Shown piece after piece: positions 1-10,218 of a stretch of DNA of 55,975 bases (the first letter of the stretch is position 1; each line of letters starts with the position of its first letter). Source of the DNA: Gammaproteobacteria bacterium (GTDB lineage Bacteria; Pseudomonadota; Gammaproteobacteria; Nevskiales; Nevskiaceae); contig JACPFV010000040.1 of the NCBI GenBank assembly GCA_016182805.1, positions 1-55,975 on the forward strand, given 5' to 3'. The notes below the pieces were generated by a model. It saw only the letters and a list, made by a program, of their open reading frames with translations. It had not been told where the DNA came from and did not search any database. A program made the translations under genes and the position numbers.

Positions 1-698
1 CGCCCGTCCTGGTGCCGGATCGTCAGCGGGTAGTCGGTGACGAAGCCCTTGGCGAACACCTGCTGGTAGCCCTCGCGCGCCCGCTCCGGCTCGGTGAAAT
101 AGTTGGAGAAGTCCGTCCCGATCAGTTCCCGCCGCGGCACCCCGGTCGCCTTGACCGCGGCCTCGTTGACGTCGGTGATCTTGCCCTCGGCGCTGATCGT
201 CACCAGCGGGTCCAGGTTCGCCTCGATCAGGCTGCGCACGTACTCGGAACTGGTGCGGGCCTGCGTCTCGGCCCGCTTGCGCTCGCTGATGTCGCGCGCC
301 ACCGCGGACACGCCAGTCACCTTGCCGCCGTCGCGGATCGGCGAGACCGTCAGGGAGATCTGCACCGGGTTGCCGTCCTTGTGCATCCACGCGGTCTCGA
401 AATGCTCGACGCGCTCGCCCTCGCGAACGCTGCGCAGGATCGCGCCCAGCTCGTCGCCGCGATCCGAGTGGAGCAGCAGCGACAGCGGCCGGCCGGTCGC
501 CTCCTCGGCGCTATAACCGTACAGCCGCTCGGCCGCCCCGTTCCAACTGGTGACGATGCCGTCGAGCGTGCTGCTGACGATGGCGTCGTCGCAGGAGGCG
601 ACGATCGACGCCAGGAGCGCCCGCTGCGCGTCGCCGCCGTCGGCCTGCCTGGAGTCCTTGACCAAGCGCCGCGGTGCGTAATGCGAGGAACGATGCAT
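1..698 (-). CDS. PAS-domain signalling protein, N-terminal part (cut by window edge)
   Basis: The 232 visible residues are the N-terminal part of a sensor protein whose output domain lies outside the window. Two tandem PAS domains can be read. The first is at about residues 20-140, with the PAS/PAC signatures TSWNGAAERLYGY and ARDISERKRAE. The second starts near residue 145, with TISAEGKITDVNEAA. No membrane segment precedes them, so a cytoplasmic sensor is likely. The ATG at 698 was chosen because the PAS similarity begins soon after it and an AGGG sits about 12 nt upstream. The output could be a histidine kinase, a diguanylate cyclase or both; this cannot be decided here. It fits the signalling-rich character of the wider region. 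Confidence 0.8.
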   Translation of the reverse strand, partial: MHRSSHYAPRRLVKDSRQADGGDAQRALLASIVASCDDAIVSSTLDGIVTSWNGAAERLYGYSAEEATGRPLSLLLHSDRGDELGAILRSVREGERVEHFETAWMHKDGNPVQISLTVSPIRDGGKVTGVSAVARDISERKRAETQARTSSEYVRSLIEANLDPLVTISAEGKITDVNEAAVKATGVPRRELIGTDFSNYFTEPERAREGYQQVFAKGFVTDYPLTIRHQDG

Positions 699-793
699 GA
701 TCGAAGCAACCCTTGGGGTAAAGATCGACCCGCCGGCGCGCCACCGAGTTCCTCCCAACCGCGGATATTTCGCCGGCGCAGCCGCCGGCTGCG

Positions 794-1864
794 TCAGCCC
801 CCGACCCAACGGCGCCGCAGCCCTGCCGCCATCCGCGTCAGCTCATATGCCAGCCAAGCGCCGAGCAGTCCCAGCACTGCGCCGGCGTGCCGCCTCAAGG
901 CGTCCGCCGCCAGGGCTTGCGGATGCCCCTTGCGCAGCGCCTTGAACAGGCCGAGCAGCGGGTGCGCCCGCAGCAGCAGGTCGCCGTGCGCGGCCAGGTA
1001 GCCCATGCCGGCGCGGCCCTTGCGCGCGGCTCGCAGCAGCAGCTTCTCCGCACCCGGGCCGGCGCCCATGCCCCAGGCCAGCGCCGGCCGGCCGCCCAGC
1101 CACAGCGCGAAGGCGCCGCCCGGACGCTCGGCGATCCGCGCCGCCCAGCGCAACCCGGCGGGATCGTCCACGTGTCGCAGGATGGCCAGCGCGGCACCCG
1201 GCCGCGTGCCGCGCGCCAGCGCGCCGGCGTCCGCGGCCACCGCGGCCAGCTCGTCGCCGCGCCCCTGCCGCACCGCGCGCTGCGCCAGCCGGATCAGGTG
1301 TCGCGCAAACGCCTCGCTCATCGCGCCCACCCGGCGCGCGAATTTGAGCAGCGCGGCTCCCAGGTCGGCGCCGGGCGCCGCCGTCAGCCCGATTCCGGCC
1401 GCGGAAAGCGCGACCAGGACCTCGTCGGCGTCCTCGCCGCGCAGCGCGCGGCCGCCCTCGATCACCAGGTCCCGCACGTCGCCGAACACGAACAGGTCCG
1501 CGATCAGCGCCCCGCCCAGCGCCTCCGCCGAGTCGCCGCGGCCGGTCCAGGCGCCGAGCGCCGCGGCGCGGGCGCGCCGCAGCACTTCGCCCTGTTCGGC
1601 CTGCGCGCGCCGCCGCGTCTCCTCCAGCGTCGTCCGCTCGCCGGGCGCCGCCAGCTCCAGGCCAGCGTCCAACACCAGCAGCGCCTCGTCGTAGCGTTCC
1701 TCGCCGATCAGCGCGTCGGCCTCGGCGCGGAAATCGAAGCCCGGCAGCGCGTCGATCTCGTCGTGCGCGCGTGCCGCCGGCAGGTCGCGCACGCACAGGA
1801 ACACCAGCAGGCCGGCGACGGCGGCCCGGGCGGCGGCGGCGAAAACCCCGAGCCAGTCGCGCAT
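794..1864 (-). CDS. hypothetical membrane-anchored helical protein downstream of ligA
   Basis: This 356-residue protein is not one I recognise. An N-terminal hydrophobic stretch (about residues 8-25, VAGLLVFLCV) looks like a signal anchor. It is followed by a long Ala/Leu/Arg-rich helical body with TPR-like spacing (for example ADALIGEERYDEALLVLDAG). A second hydrophobic segment lies near the C-terminus (GAVLGLLGAWLAYEL). It begins 8 nt after the ligA stop, so it is probably the last gene of the smc-zipA-ligA transcript. A periplasmic or inner-membrane helical-repeat protein is the most that can be inferred. Confidence 0.7.
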   Translation of the reverse strand: MRDWLGVFAAAARAAVAGLLVFLCVRDLPAARAHDEIDALPGFDFRAEADALIGEERYDEALLVLDAGLELAAPGERTTLEETRRRAQAEQGEVLRRARAAALGAWTGRGDSAEALGGALIADLFVFGDVRDLVIEGGRALRGEDADEVLVALSAAGIGLTAAPGADLGAALLKFARRVGAMSEAFARHLIRLAQRAVRQGRGDELAAVAADAGALARGTRPGAALAILRHVDDPAGLRWAARIAERPGGAFALWLGGRPALAWGMGAGPGAEKLLLRAARKGRAGMGYLAAHGDLLLRAHPLLGLFKALRKGHPQALAADALRRHAGAVLGLLGAWLAYELTRMAAGLRRRWVGG

Positions 1865-1872
1865 GGGGCGAT

Positions 1873-3921
<2,049 letters not shown>

Positions 3922-4761
3922 TCAGCCCGGTACGGCCTGACGCCCCGCCCACTCCTCCACCTCGGCGGCGAGCGCGCGCAGCTTGTCTTCGGTCAGCGGC
4001 TTGTGGTCGGCGTCGAACACCACGGCGTTGAGCGACTGCGACAGCGCGTGCGCCGTCGCCAGCATGTCGCGGAACGCCGGCGTCGGCTGCGCCGGTCCCG
4101 GCAGCCGCATGAACAGGGCCAGGCCCGGCGTGCTGAAGCGCGCGGCCTCGGCGGGGTCCAGGTGCCCCGGCGCGGTCAGGCTCGTCACGCTGTAGATCGC
4201 CTGCTCGCCCTGGAGGCGGTCGTAGGCCTTCTTGCGGGCGTCGTAACGCAGGCTCTGCGCGTTGAGCGCGGCGTGGATCTTGGGGCCGAGGATCTTGGTG
4301 CCCTCGTACTCGGCGATGTACAGCGCCAGGATCTTTTCGGGCTTGTCGGCCGGCTTCGCCGCGGGTTTCGCGGCCGCCTTGGCAGGCTCCGCCTTCGGCG
4401 CGGCGGGCTTGAGGAAGGCCGGCGTCGGCTTGGCCGTCGATGCGACCGGCAGATCGAGCTGCAACTCGGTCGGCGCCACCGGCAGCGACCTGGCGGCAGG
4501 CTTGGGCGCCGGCGGCGCTTCGCCCGGGCGCCTGCGCGGCTTGCCGACCCCGAACTCGTCGAAGGGCACGGGCGAAGCCGCCGCGGCGGGGGCGGCGACA
4601 TCGCGGCCGGCCGGCGCCGCCTCGGACCCGACCACCGGCTCCTTGCGCGACGACGGCGACTGCCAGCCGGTCAGCGCGCGGCGCTCGCGGCGGCTGGTCG
4701 CGATCAGCGCGACGACGGCGACGGCGCCCAGGATCAGCAGCGCCCATTGCAAAGCGTTCAT
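3922..4761 (-). CDS. zipA: cell division protein ZipA
   Basis: ZipA anchors FtsZ protofilaments to the inner membrane at mid-cell. The 279-residue protein has the expected layout. An N-terminal transmembrane segment (ALLILGAVAVVALIA, about residues 6-20) is followed by a basic stretch and a Pro/Ala/Lys-rich flexible linker. The C-terminal FtsZ-binding domain spans about residues 140-275 (it includes YIAEYEGTKILGPKIHAAL and GLALFMRLPGPA). The ATG overlaps the smc stop codon by 4 nt (ATGA), which implies translational coupling. The linker is Ala/Pro/Lys low-complexity, as is usual for the family. Confidence 0.93.
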   Translation of the reverse strand: MNALQWALLILGAVAVVALIATSRRERRALTGWQSPSSRKEPVVGSEAAPAGRDVAAPAAAASPVPFDEFGVGKPRRRPGEAPPAPKPAARSLPVAPTELQLDLPVASTAKPTPAFLKPAAPKAEPAKAAAKPAAKPADKPEKILALYIAEYEGTKILGPKIHAALNAQSLRYDARKKAYDRLQGEQAIYSVTSLTAPGHLDPAEAARFSTPGLALFMRLPGPAQPTPAFRDMLATAHALSQSLNAVVFDADHKPLTEDKLRALAAEVEEWAGRQAVPG

Positions 4762-7700
4762 ACGGCGGCAGGCTCCATCGCTTCCTCTTTCTTGCCGGCC
4801 AGCTCCACGGCCTTCTGCACGTCCACGCTGACCAGGCGCGACACGCCCGGCTCCTGCATGGTCACGCCGTGGAGCTGGTTGGCCAGTTCCATGGAGATCT
4901 TGTTGTGCGTGATGATAATGAACTGCACGTTCGCCGACATTTCGCGCACCACCTCGACGAAGCGGCCGACGTTGGCGTCGTCCAGCGGCGCGTCCACCTC
5001 GTCCAGCATGCAGAACGGCGCCGGGTTGAGCTGGAACAGGGCCAGCAGCAGCGCCACCGCTGTCATCGCCTTCTCGCCGCCGGACAGGAGCTGGATCGAG
5101 CTGTTGCGCTTGCCCGGCGGCCGCGCCATCACGCGCACGCCGGTCTCCAGCAGGTTCTCGCCGGTCAGCTCCAGGTACGCCTCGCCGCCGCCGAACAGGC
5201 GCGGGAAGCGGTCGCGGAAGATCCGGTCGACCTTCTCGAAAGTGATCTTGAAGCGCTCCTTGGTCTCGGCGTCGATCTTGCGGATCGCCTCTTCCAGCGT
5301 GTTGAGCGCGCCGTGCAGGTCGTCGTGCTGCGAGGTGAGATAGGTCTCGCGCTGCTGCGCCTCCTCCAGCTCCTGGATCGCCGCCAGGTTGATCGCGCCC
5401 AGGCGCTCGATGCGCCGGCCCAGCGCGGCCAGCTTTTCCTCCCAGGCCTCCGGCGTCGCGTCCTCGTCCAGCGCCTGGAGCAGGTCCTCGCGCACGAAGC
5501 CGCTTTCCTGGATCTGGTCGGCCAGCGTCTGGCGCCGCACCGAGAGACCCTGGAATTCGAGCTGCGCCTGCTGCAATCGCTCGCGCGCGGCGTCCAGCTC
5601 GTACTCGGCCTGGCGCGCCTGGTGCACGCGCTCGCCCTGCTGCTTCTCGGCGGCCTCGACGCGCTGGCGCAGCAGCCGCAGCTCCTCGCGCGCGACCTCC
5701 ACGGCGGCGCGGGCGGCCTGCGCCGCCTCGGCCTGGCCTTGCAGCGGCGCGTCCAGCGTCGCCGCCTCGCGCTCGTGCTCGGCGCGGCTCTGCGCCAGCG
5801 CGTCGCGGCGCACCGCAAGGTCCTGCAAGGCCTGGCGCAGGGCCTCCAGCGCGCTGCGGCGGCCGGCGAGCTGCAACTGCGCCTTCTGCCGCGCGCCCTG
5901 CGCCTGCGCCAGTTGCACGCGCGCCTGCTGCAAGGTCTCTCTGGCGCGCGCCTGGGCGTGCTGGCGCTCGCCTTTTTCCTGGCGCAAGCGCTGCGCCACC
6001 GCTTCCAGCTCGGCGAGGTTGTGGCGCGCCTCGTTGAATTCCTGCGTCTGCTGGTCCAGCGCGGCGTTGACCGCGCCCAGTTCCTGCGCAATCTGTCGCG
6101 CGCGGCCCTGGATCTGCTCCAGCCGCACCGCCTGCGCCTGCCGGAACGCCAGCTTCTGGCCCTGGCGGCCGCGCGCCTGGTCGTGGCGCGCGGCGAACTC
6201 GCGGCGCTGCGACTCCACCGTCTGCGCGCGGGCGCGCAGCTCGCCCAGCGCCTGCTCGCGCTGCTGGACGGCCGCTTCCAGCGCCTCGACCTCGCCGTGC
6301 AGCTGCTTGAGCAGCACGCCGCGGGCGATGACGCCGCTTTGCTCGGCGCCCTGCCGCGGGTAGCGCAGCCAGTGGCGGCCGCGCCATACGCCGTCCGGCG
6401 TGATGACGGATTCGGCCGGGCCGAGTTTGGCGGCGACCTCCTTGGCCTGCTGCTCGTTCACGGCGATATGGATGCCGGCCAGCCACTCCACGACGGCGGC
6501 CGGACCCTGCACCTTGCCGCACAGGCGGCCCATGCGTCCCGGCGCGTCGCCCGGCTCCTGCGCCAGCAGCGTCACGCCGGCCTTGGGACCGTCGCCCATG
6601 GCGAACGCCTTGCCGGCGAACTCCGGCAGCAGCGGCGCTTGCAGCAGGCCTTCCAGCACGTGCTCGACCGCGGCCTCCCAACCCGGATCGACTTGCAGCG
6701 CCGACGCCAGGCGCGGCAGGCGGTCCAGGCCCTTGTCGCGCAGCCAGCCGCCCAGCTCGGCGTCGTCCTCGCGCAGCGCGGCCTGTTGCAGCGTCTCCAG
6801 CGAGGCGAGCTTGCCGCGCGCGCCTTGCAGGCTCTGGCGCGCCTCGTGCAGCGCGGTTTCGGCGGCGGCGCGGCCATCGCGCAGCTCCTGCACCTGGCGG
6901 TCCAGTGCCTGCAACTGCTCCTCGGTCGAGGCCAGCTCGCGGCCCAGCGTCTCCAGCTCCACGTCGGCGGCGGACACCGATTCCTGCACCGGCGCGGCGT
7001 CCAGCGCCGACTGCTCGGATTGCAGCCGCGCCAGCCGCTCCTGCGCCTGGCGGACCGTGCGTTCCAGGCCCTGCACGCGCACGCGCTCGGTCTCGGCCTG
7101 GATCAGCGGGGTCTCTGATCGCTGGGTGAACTCGGTCCAGCGGTGCTCCTCATCGTGGCCGGCCTCCTCGGCCAGGACCACCGCCTCCTGCGCCTGCGCC
7201 TCGCGCGCCTCGGCGGCGGCGGCCTCGGCTTCCTCGCGCGCCAGCGCCGCGGTCAGCTCGACCAAGCGCGCCTGCTCGCGCGTCTCGCGCTGCGCCAGAT
7301 CGGCGATCTGGTGGGCGATCTGCTCGATCTCGCGCAGGCGCAGCGCCTTCATCTCGCGCGCGTGTTGCAGGCTCTGCTCCTGGCGCGAGGCGGCGGACTC
7401 CGCCTCGTAGACGCGCGCCTGCCGCTCGGACAACTGCTGGTTGAACTGGTGGACCGCGGCCTCGCCCTCGGCCTGCGCCTCGTGCGCGCGCTGCACGCCG
7501 GCGCGGGCCGCCTCCAGCCCCTGGCCCAGCGCCGCGATGGCGGCCTCCTGGCCCTCGCCCTGGCGGTCCAGGGCGCGCAGCCGCAGGGCCAGCAGCTCCG
7601 CCTTCTGGCGGCGCTCCAGCTCCTTGTACTCCTTGTATTTCTCGGCGTTGGCGGCCTGCTTGCGCAGGACTTCCAGGCGCGTCGCCAGCTCCGAGCGCAG

Positions 7701-8291
7701 GTCGTTGAGGCGCGCCAGGTTCTCGCGCGTCCCCCGGATGCGCGACTCGGTCTCGCGTCGGCGCTCCTTGTAGCGGGAGATGCCGGCCGCCTCCTCCAGC
7801 CACTGCCGCAGCTCCTCCGGCTTGGCCTCGATCATGCGCGAGACCATGCCCTGCTCGATGATGGCGTAGCCGCTGCGCGCGGCCACGCCGGTGCCGAGGA
7901 ACAGGTCGGTGACGTCGCGCTTCAGGCACTTGGCGCCGTTGAGGTAGTACTGCGAGTTGCCGTCGCGGGTCAGCTCGCGCTTCACCGCGATCTCGGAATA
8001 AGCCGCATACGGCCCGCCGATGGTGCCGTCGGAGTTGTCGAAGATCAGCTCCACGCTGGCGCGGCCGGCGGGCTTGCGCGTCTTGGAGCCGTTGAAGATC
8101 ACGTCCTCCATGGCCGCGCTGCGCAGCTCCTTCATGGAGGTCTCGCCCAGCAGCCAGCGCACGGCGTCGATGATGTTGGACTTGCCGCAGCCGTTGGGGC
8201 CGACGATGCCCGTGAGGTTGGACGGCAGCGGCAGTTGCTGCGGGTCGACGAAGGACTTGAAGCCCGCCAGCTTGATGGAGGAAAGGCGCAT
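4758..8291 (-). CDS. smc: chromosome segregation ATPase SMC
   Basis: SMC is the core of the bacterial condensin complex that organises and segregates the chromosome. All key parts are visible in 1177 residues: Walker A GPNGCGKSN at 31-39, two very long Ala/Glu/Arg-rich coiled coils flanking a hinge in the middle third, the ABC signature LLSGGEK at about 1068-1074, and Walker B FCMLDEVDAP at about 1093-1102. The gene starts at an ATG 105 bp from divergent queF. The scpA and scpB partner genes are not in this window. SMC rather than MukB explains the family choice; MukB has no such signature and is longer. Confidence 0.97.
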   Translation of the reverse strand: MRLSSIKLAGFKSFVDPQQLPLPSNLTGIVGPNGCGKSNIIDAVRWLLGETSMKELRSAAMEDVIFNGSKTRKPAGRASVELIFDNSDGTIGGPYAAYSEIAVKRELTRDGNSQYYLNGAKCLKRDVTDLFLGTGVAARSGYAIIEQGMVSRMIEAKPEELRQWLEEAAGISRYKERRRETESRIRGTRENLARLNDLRSELATRLEVLRKQAANAEKYKEYKELERRQKAELLALRLRALDRQGEGQEAAIAALGQGLEAARAGVQRAHEAQAEGEAAVHQFNQQLSERQARVYEAESAASRQEQSLQHAREMKALRLREIEQIAHQIADLAQRETREQARLVELTAALAREEAEAAAAEAREAQAQEAVVLAEEAGHDEEHRWTEFTQRSETPLIQAETERVRVQGLERTVRQAQERLARLQSEQSALDAAPVQESVSAADVELETLGRELASTEEQLQALDRQVQELRDGRAAAETALHEARQSLQGARGKLASLETLQQAALREDDAELGGWLRDKGLDRLPRLASALQVDPGWEAAVEHVLEGLLQAPLLPEFAGKAFAMGDGPKAGVTLLAQEPGDAPGRMGRLCGKVQGPAAVVEWLAGIHIAVNEQQAKEVAAKLGPAESVITPDGVWRGRHWLRYPRQGAEQSGVIARGVLLKQLHGEVEALEAAVQQREQALGELRARAQTVESQRREFAARHDQARGRQGQKLAFRQAQAVRLEQIQGRARQIAQELGAVNAALDQQTQEFNEARHNLAELEAVAQRLRQEKGERQHAQARARETLQQARVQLAQAQGARQKAQLQLAGRRSALEALRQALQDLAVRRDALAQSRAEHEREAATLDAPLQGQAEAAQAARAAVEVAREELRLLRQRVEAAEKQQGERVHQARQAEYELDAARERLQQAQLEFQGLSVRRQTLADQIQESGFVREDLLQALDEDATPEAWEEKLAALGRRIERLGAINLAAIQELEEAQQRETYLTSQHDDLHGALNTLEEAIRKIDAETKERFKITFEKVDRIFRDRFPRLFGGGEAYLELTGENLLETGVRVMARPPGKRNSSIQLLSGGEKAMTAVALLLALFQLNPAPFCMLDEVDAPLDDANVGRFVEVVREMSANVQFIIITHNKISMELANQLHGVTMQEPGVSRLVSVDVQKAVELAGKKEEAMEPAAV

Positions 8292-8396
8292 GAATTGGGT
8301 CGGGTGCCGCGCAGCGGCCCCTTGCTTGGGAGGAACCCCGGAAGGGGCCTAGTGTAAATTACCCGCCGATTTGTGAAACCCCCTGGCGACACCCCA

Positions 8397-8819
8397 ATGG
8401 CGACGCAGCCGTCCAAGTCCCTGGAAACCTTTGCCAACCCACGCCCCGGCCGCGAGTACGCGATCCGCATGCGGATGCCGGAGTTCACCTGCCTGTGCCC
8501 CAAGACCGGCCAGCCGGACTTCGCCACCCTGTTCCTGGAATACGTGCCGGACCGCCTGTGCGTGGAACTGAAGTCGCTCAAGCTCTACATCTGGTCGTTC
8601 CGCGGCGAGGGGCACTTCCACGAGGACGTGACCAACCGCATCCTCGACGACCTGGTGGCGGCGACGCAGCCGCGCTTCATGCGCCTGACCGCGGTGTTCA
8701 ACGTGCGCGGCGGCATCTACACCCACGTGTCGGCCGAGCACCGCGCGCCCGGCTGGAGCGGCGCGCTGCCGCCGGCGGCCTGGCACGTCGACCCCACCGG
8801 ACAGGGCGCGACGCCTTGA
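8397..8819 (+). CDS. queF: NADPH-dependent preQ0 reductase QueF (type I)
   Basis: QueF reduces 7-cyano-7-deazaguanine (preQ0) to 7-aminomethyl-7-deazaguanine (preQ1) on the route to queuosine in tRNA. The 140-residue size matches the short unimodular form. The catalytic cysteine lies in [13 protein letters not shown], and the diagnostic QueF motif appears as [13 protein letters not shown]. The downstream HFHEDVTN segment is also typical. An upstream in-frame GTG at 8373 would add 8 poorly conserved residues, so the ATG at 8397 was preferred. The gene is divergent from smc. The last queuosine enzyme, QueG, is also in the window at 42.4 kb. Confidence 0.95.
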   Translation: MATQPSKSLETFANPRPGREYAIRMRMPEFTCLCPKTGQPDFATLFLEYVPDRLCVELKSLKLYIWSFRGEGHFHEDVTNRILDDLVAATQPRFMRLTAVFNVRGGIYTHVSAEHRAPGWSGALPPAAWHVDPTGQGATP

Positions 8820-8853
8820 TCCCGCCACGGCGCCCGGCCAAGGATGGCGCCGC

Positions 8854-10110
8854 ATGAAGTTCCTGCTGATCGACGCCAGCGCCGATTTCCGCAACCTGCT
8901 GCGCAGCCTGCTGACCAAACGCTGGCCCGACGCGCAGGTGCTCGCGCAGGACCCGCGGCGCCTGGGGCCGGCGTCCGCCGCCCTGACCGGCGCCGAGTGC
9001 CGGCTGGTGTTCCTGGACTACGACCTCGGCGCGCACTCCGGCCTGGACTACCTGGCGCACTTCCAGGCGCTGCCCGGGTTTCCGCCGGTCGTCATGCTGA
9101 CCGGCGCCGGCTACGAGTCGCTGGCCGAGGACGCCATCCGGCTCGGCGCCGCCGACTACATCCCCAAGCACAACCTCACGCCCAAGGTGCTGGCCGACGC
9201 GGTCGAGGGCGCCCTGGACCGCCACGGCGCGGTCGAGCGCTACCGGCAGCGCGCCGCCGACCGCGGCACGCCCGGCCCGGCCGCCGCCCCGCGCTTCCTG
9301 CACGGCTACCGCACGGTCCGCGAACTGGGCCGCGGCGGGATGTCGCGCGTATACCTGATCGAGCGCGAATCCGACGGCGACGCGTTCGCGCTCAAGCTGA
9401 TGGACGTGCGCCACCTGCACGCCGACCCGGCGGCGGTGCAGCGCTTCATGGACGAGTACAAGCTGCTGCGGCGGCTCGCCGACCGCCGCATCGTGCGCAC
9501 CTACGAGCAGGGCTTCAGCAACGAGTACGCCTACATCGTCATGGAATACTTCGAGGCCGGCAGCCTGCGCCACTTCCTGAGCGCGTTGAACGGCCCGCTG
9601 GAGCTGCGCCACGCGCTCGACTATGCGATCCAGATCGCGGGGACGCTCGATGCGGTGCACCGCGCCGGCGTCGTGCACGGCGATCTCAAGCCGGAAAACG
9701 TCATGCGGCGGCGCGACGGCAGCCTCGTCCTGATCGACTTCGGCACCGCGCAGCGCGCGCAGGCGCGGACCGGGCCGGCGCGCTCCGACATCGTGCTCGG
9801 CACGCCGCACTACATGAGCCCGGAGCAGGCCGAGGGCTTCGAGCCGGACCCGCGCAGCGACCTCTACAGCCTGGGCGCAATCCTGTTCGAGATGCTGGCG
9901 GGCTACGTTCCCTACTCCGCCCGCACCCACCTTGCCGTGCTGTACAAGCAGCGCCAGGCGCCGATCCCGGACGTGCGCGGCATTCCCGACGGCGCGCAGC
10001 GGATCGTGCGCCGCCTGCTGGCCAAGAAGCGCGAGGACCGCTTCCAGACGGCGCGCGAGGTCGTCGGCGCGCTGCAGTCGCTGGCGCTGCCGGCGCCCGG
10101 CCGGAGCTGA
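8854..10110 (+). CDS. receiver domain fused to Ser/Thr protein kinase
   Basis: This 418-residue soluble protein joins an N-terminal two-component receiver to a eukaryotic-type kinase. Receiver (about 1-120): D55 in FLDYDLG is the likely phosphoacceptor, with T83 and K105 (IPKHN) conserved. Kinase (about 150-410): glycine loop ELGRGGMSRVY, catalytic K181 in FALKLMD, catalytic loop HGDLKPEN with D277, DFG at 295-297, and GTPHYMSPEQA, the usual activation-segment end. The HRD arginine is glycine here (HGD), so activation may not follow the RD-kinase route. An AAGGA ribosome binding site lies about 8 nt before the ATG. The fusion suggests that a histidine kinase controls Ser/Thr phosphorylation; the adjacent kinase gene is a candidate partner. 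Confidence 0.93.
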   Translation: MKFLLIDASADFRNLLRSLLTKRWPDAQVLAQDPRRLGPASAALTGAECRLVFLDYDLGAHSGLDYLAHFQALPGFPPVVMLTGAGYESLAEDAIRLGAADYIPKHNLTPKVLADAVEGALDRHGAVERYRQRAADRGTPGPAAAPRFLHGYRTVRELGRGGMSRVYLIERESDGDAFALKLMDVRHLHADPAAVQRFMDEYKLLRRLADRRIVRTYEQGFSNEYAYIVMEYFEAGSLRHFLSALNGPLELRHALDYAIQIAGTLDAVHRAGVVHGDLKPENVMRRRDGSLVLIDFGTAQRAQARTGPARSDIVLGTPHYMSPEQAEGFEPDPRSDLYSLGAILFEMLAGYVPYSARTHLAVLYKQRQAPIPDVRGIPDGAQRIVRRLLAKKREDRFQTAREVVGALQSLALPAPGRS

Positions 10111-10218
10111 CCGCCGCCGCGCCGCCCGCGCCGCCCGCGCCGCCGGCGGATTCCGGGAACTTCGCTTTTCCGCCCGGACTCGTAACCGGGCATGGCTCGC
10201 GGACCCGGCGGGTGACAC
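10111..10218 (+). other. short intergenic stretch with GCC low-complexity run
   Basis: The first 40 bases after the kinase stop are almost entirely GCC/CGC triplets. I see no clear promoter, terminator or small gene in the remainder. The 108-bp spacing leaves open whether the next gene is cotranscribed. Confidence 0.4.

Noticed and set aside
10111-10150. GCC-repeat run as a possible regulatory repeat
   Set aside because: Simple low-complexity sequence in a GC-rich genome, no dyad or fixed unit.
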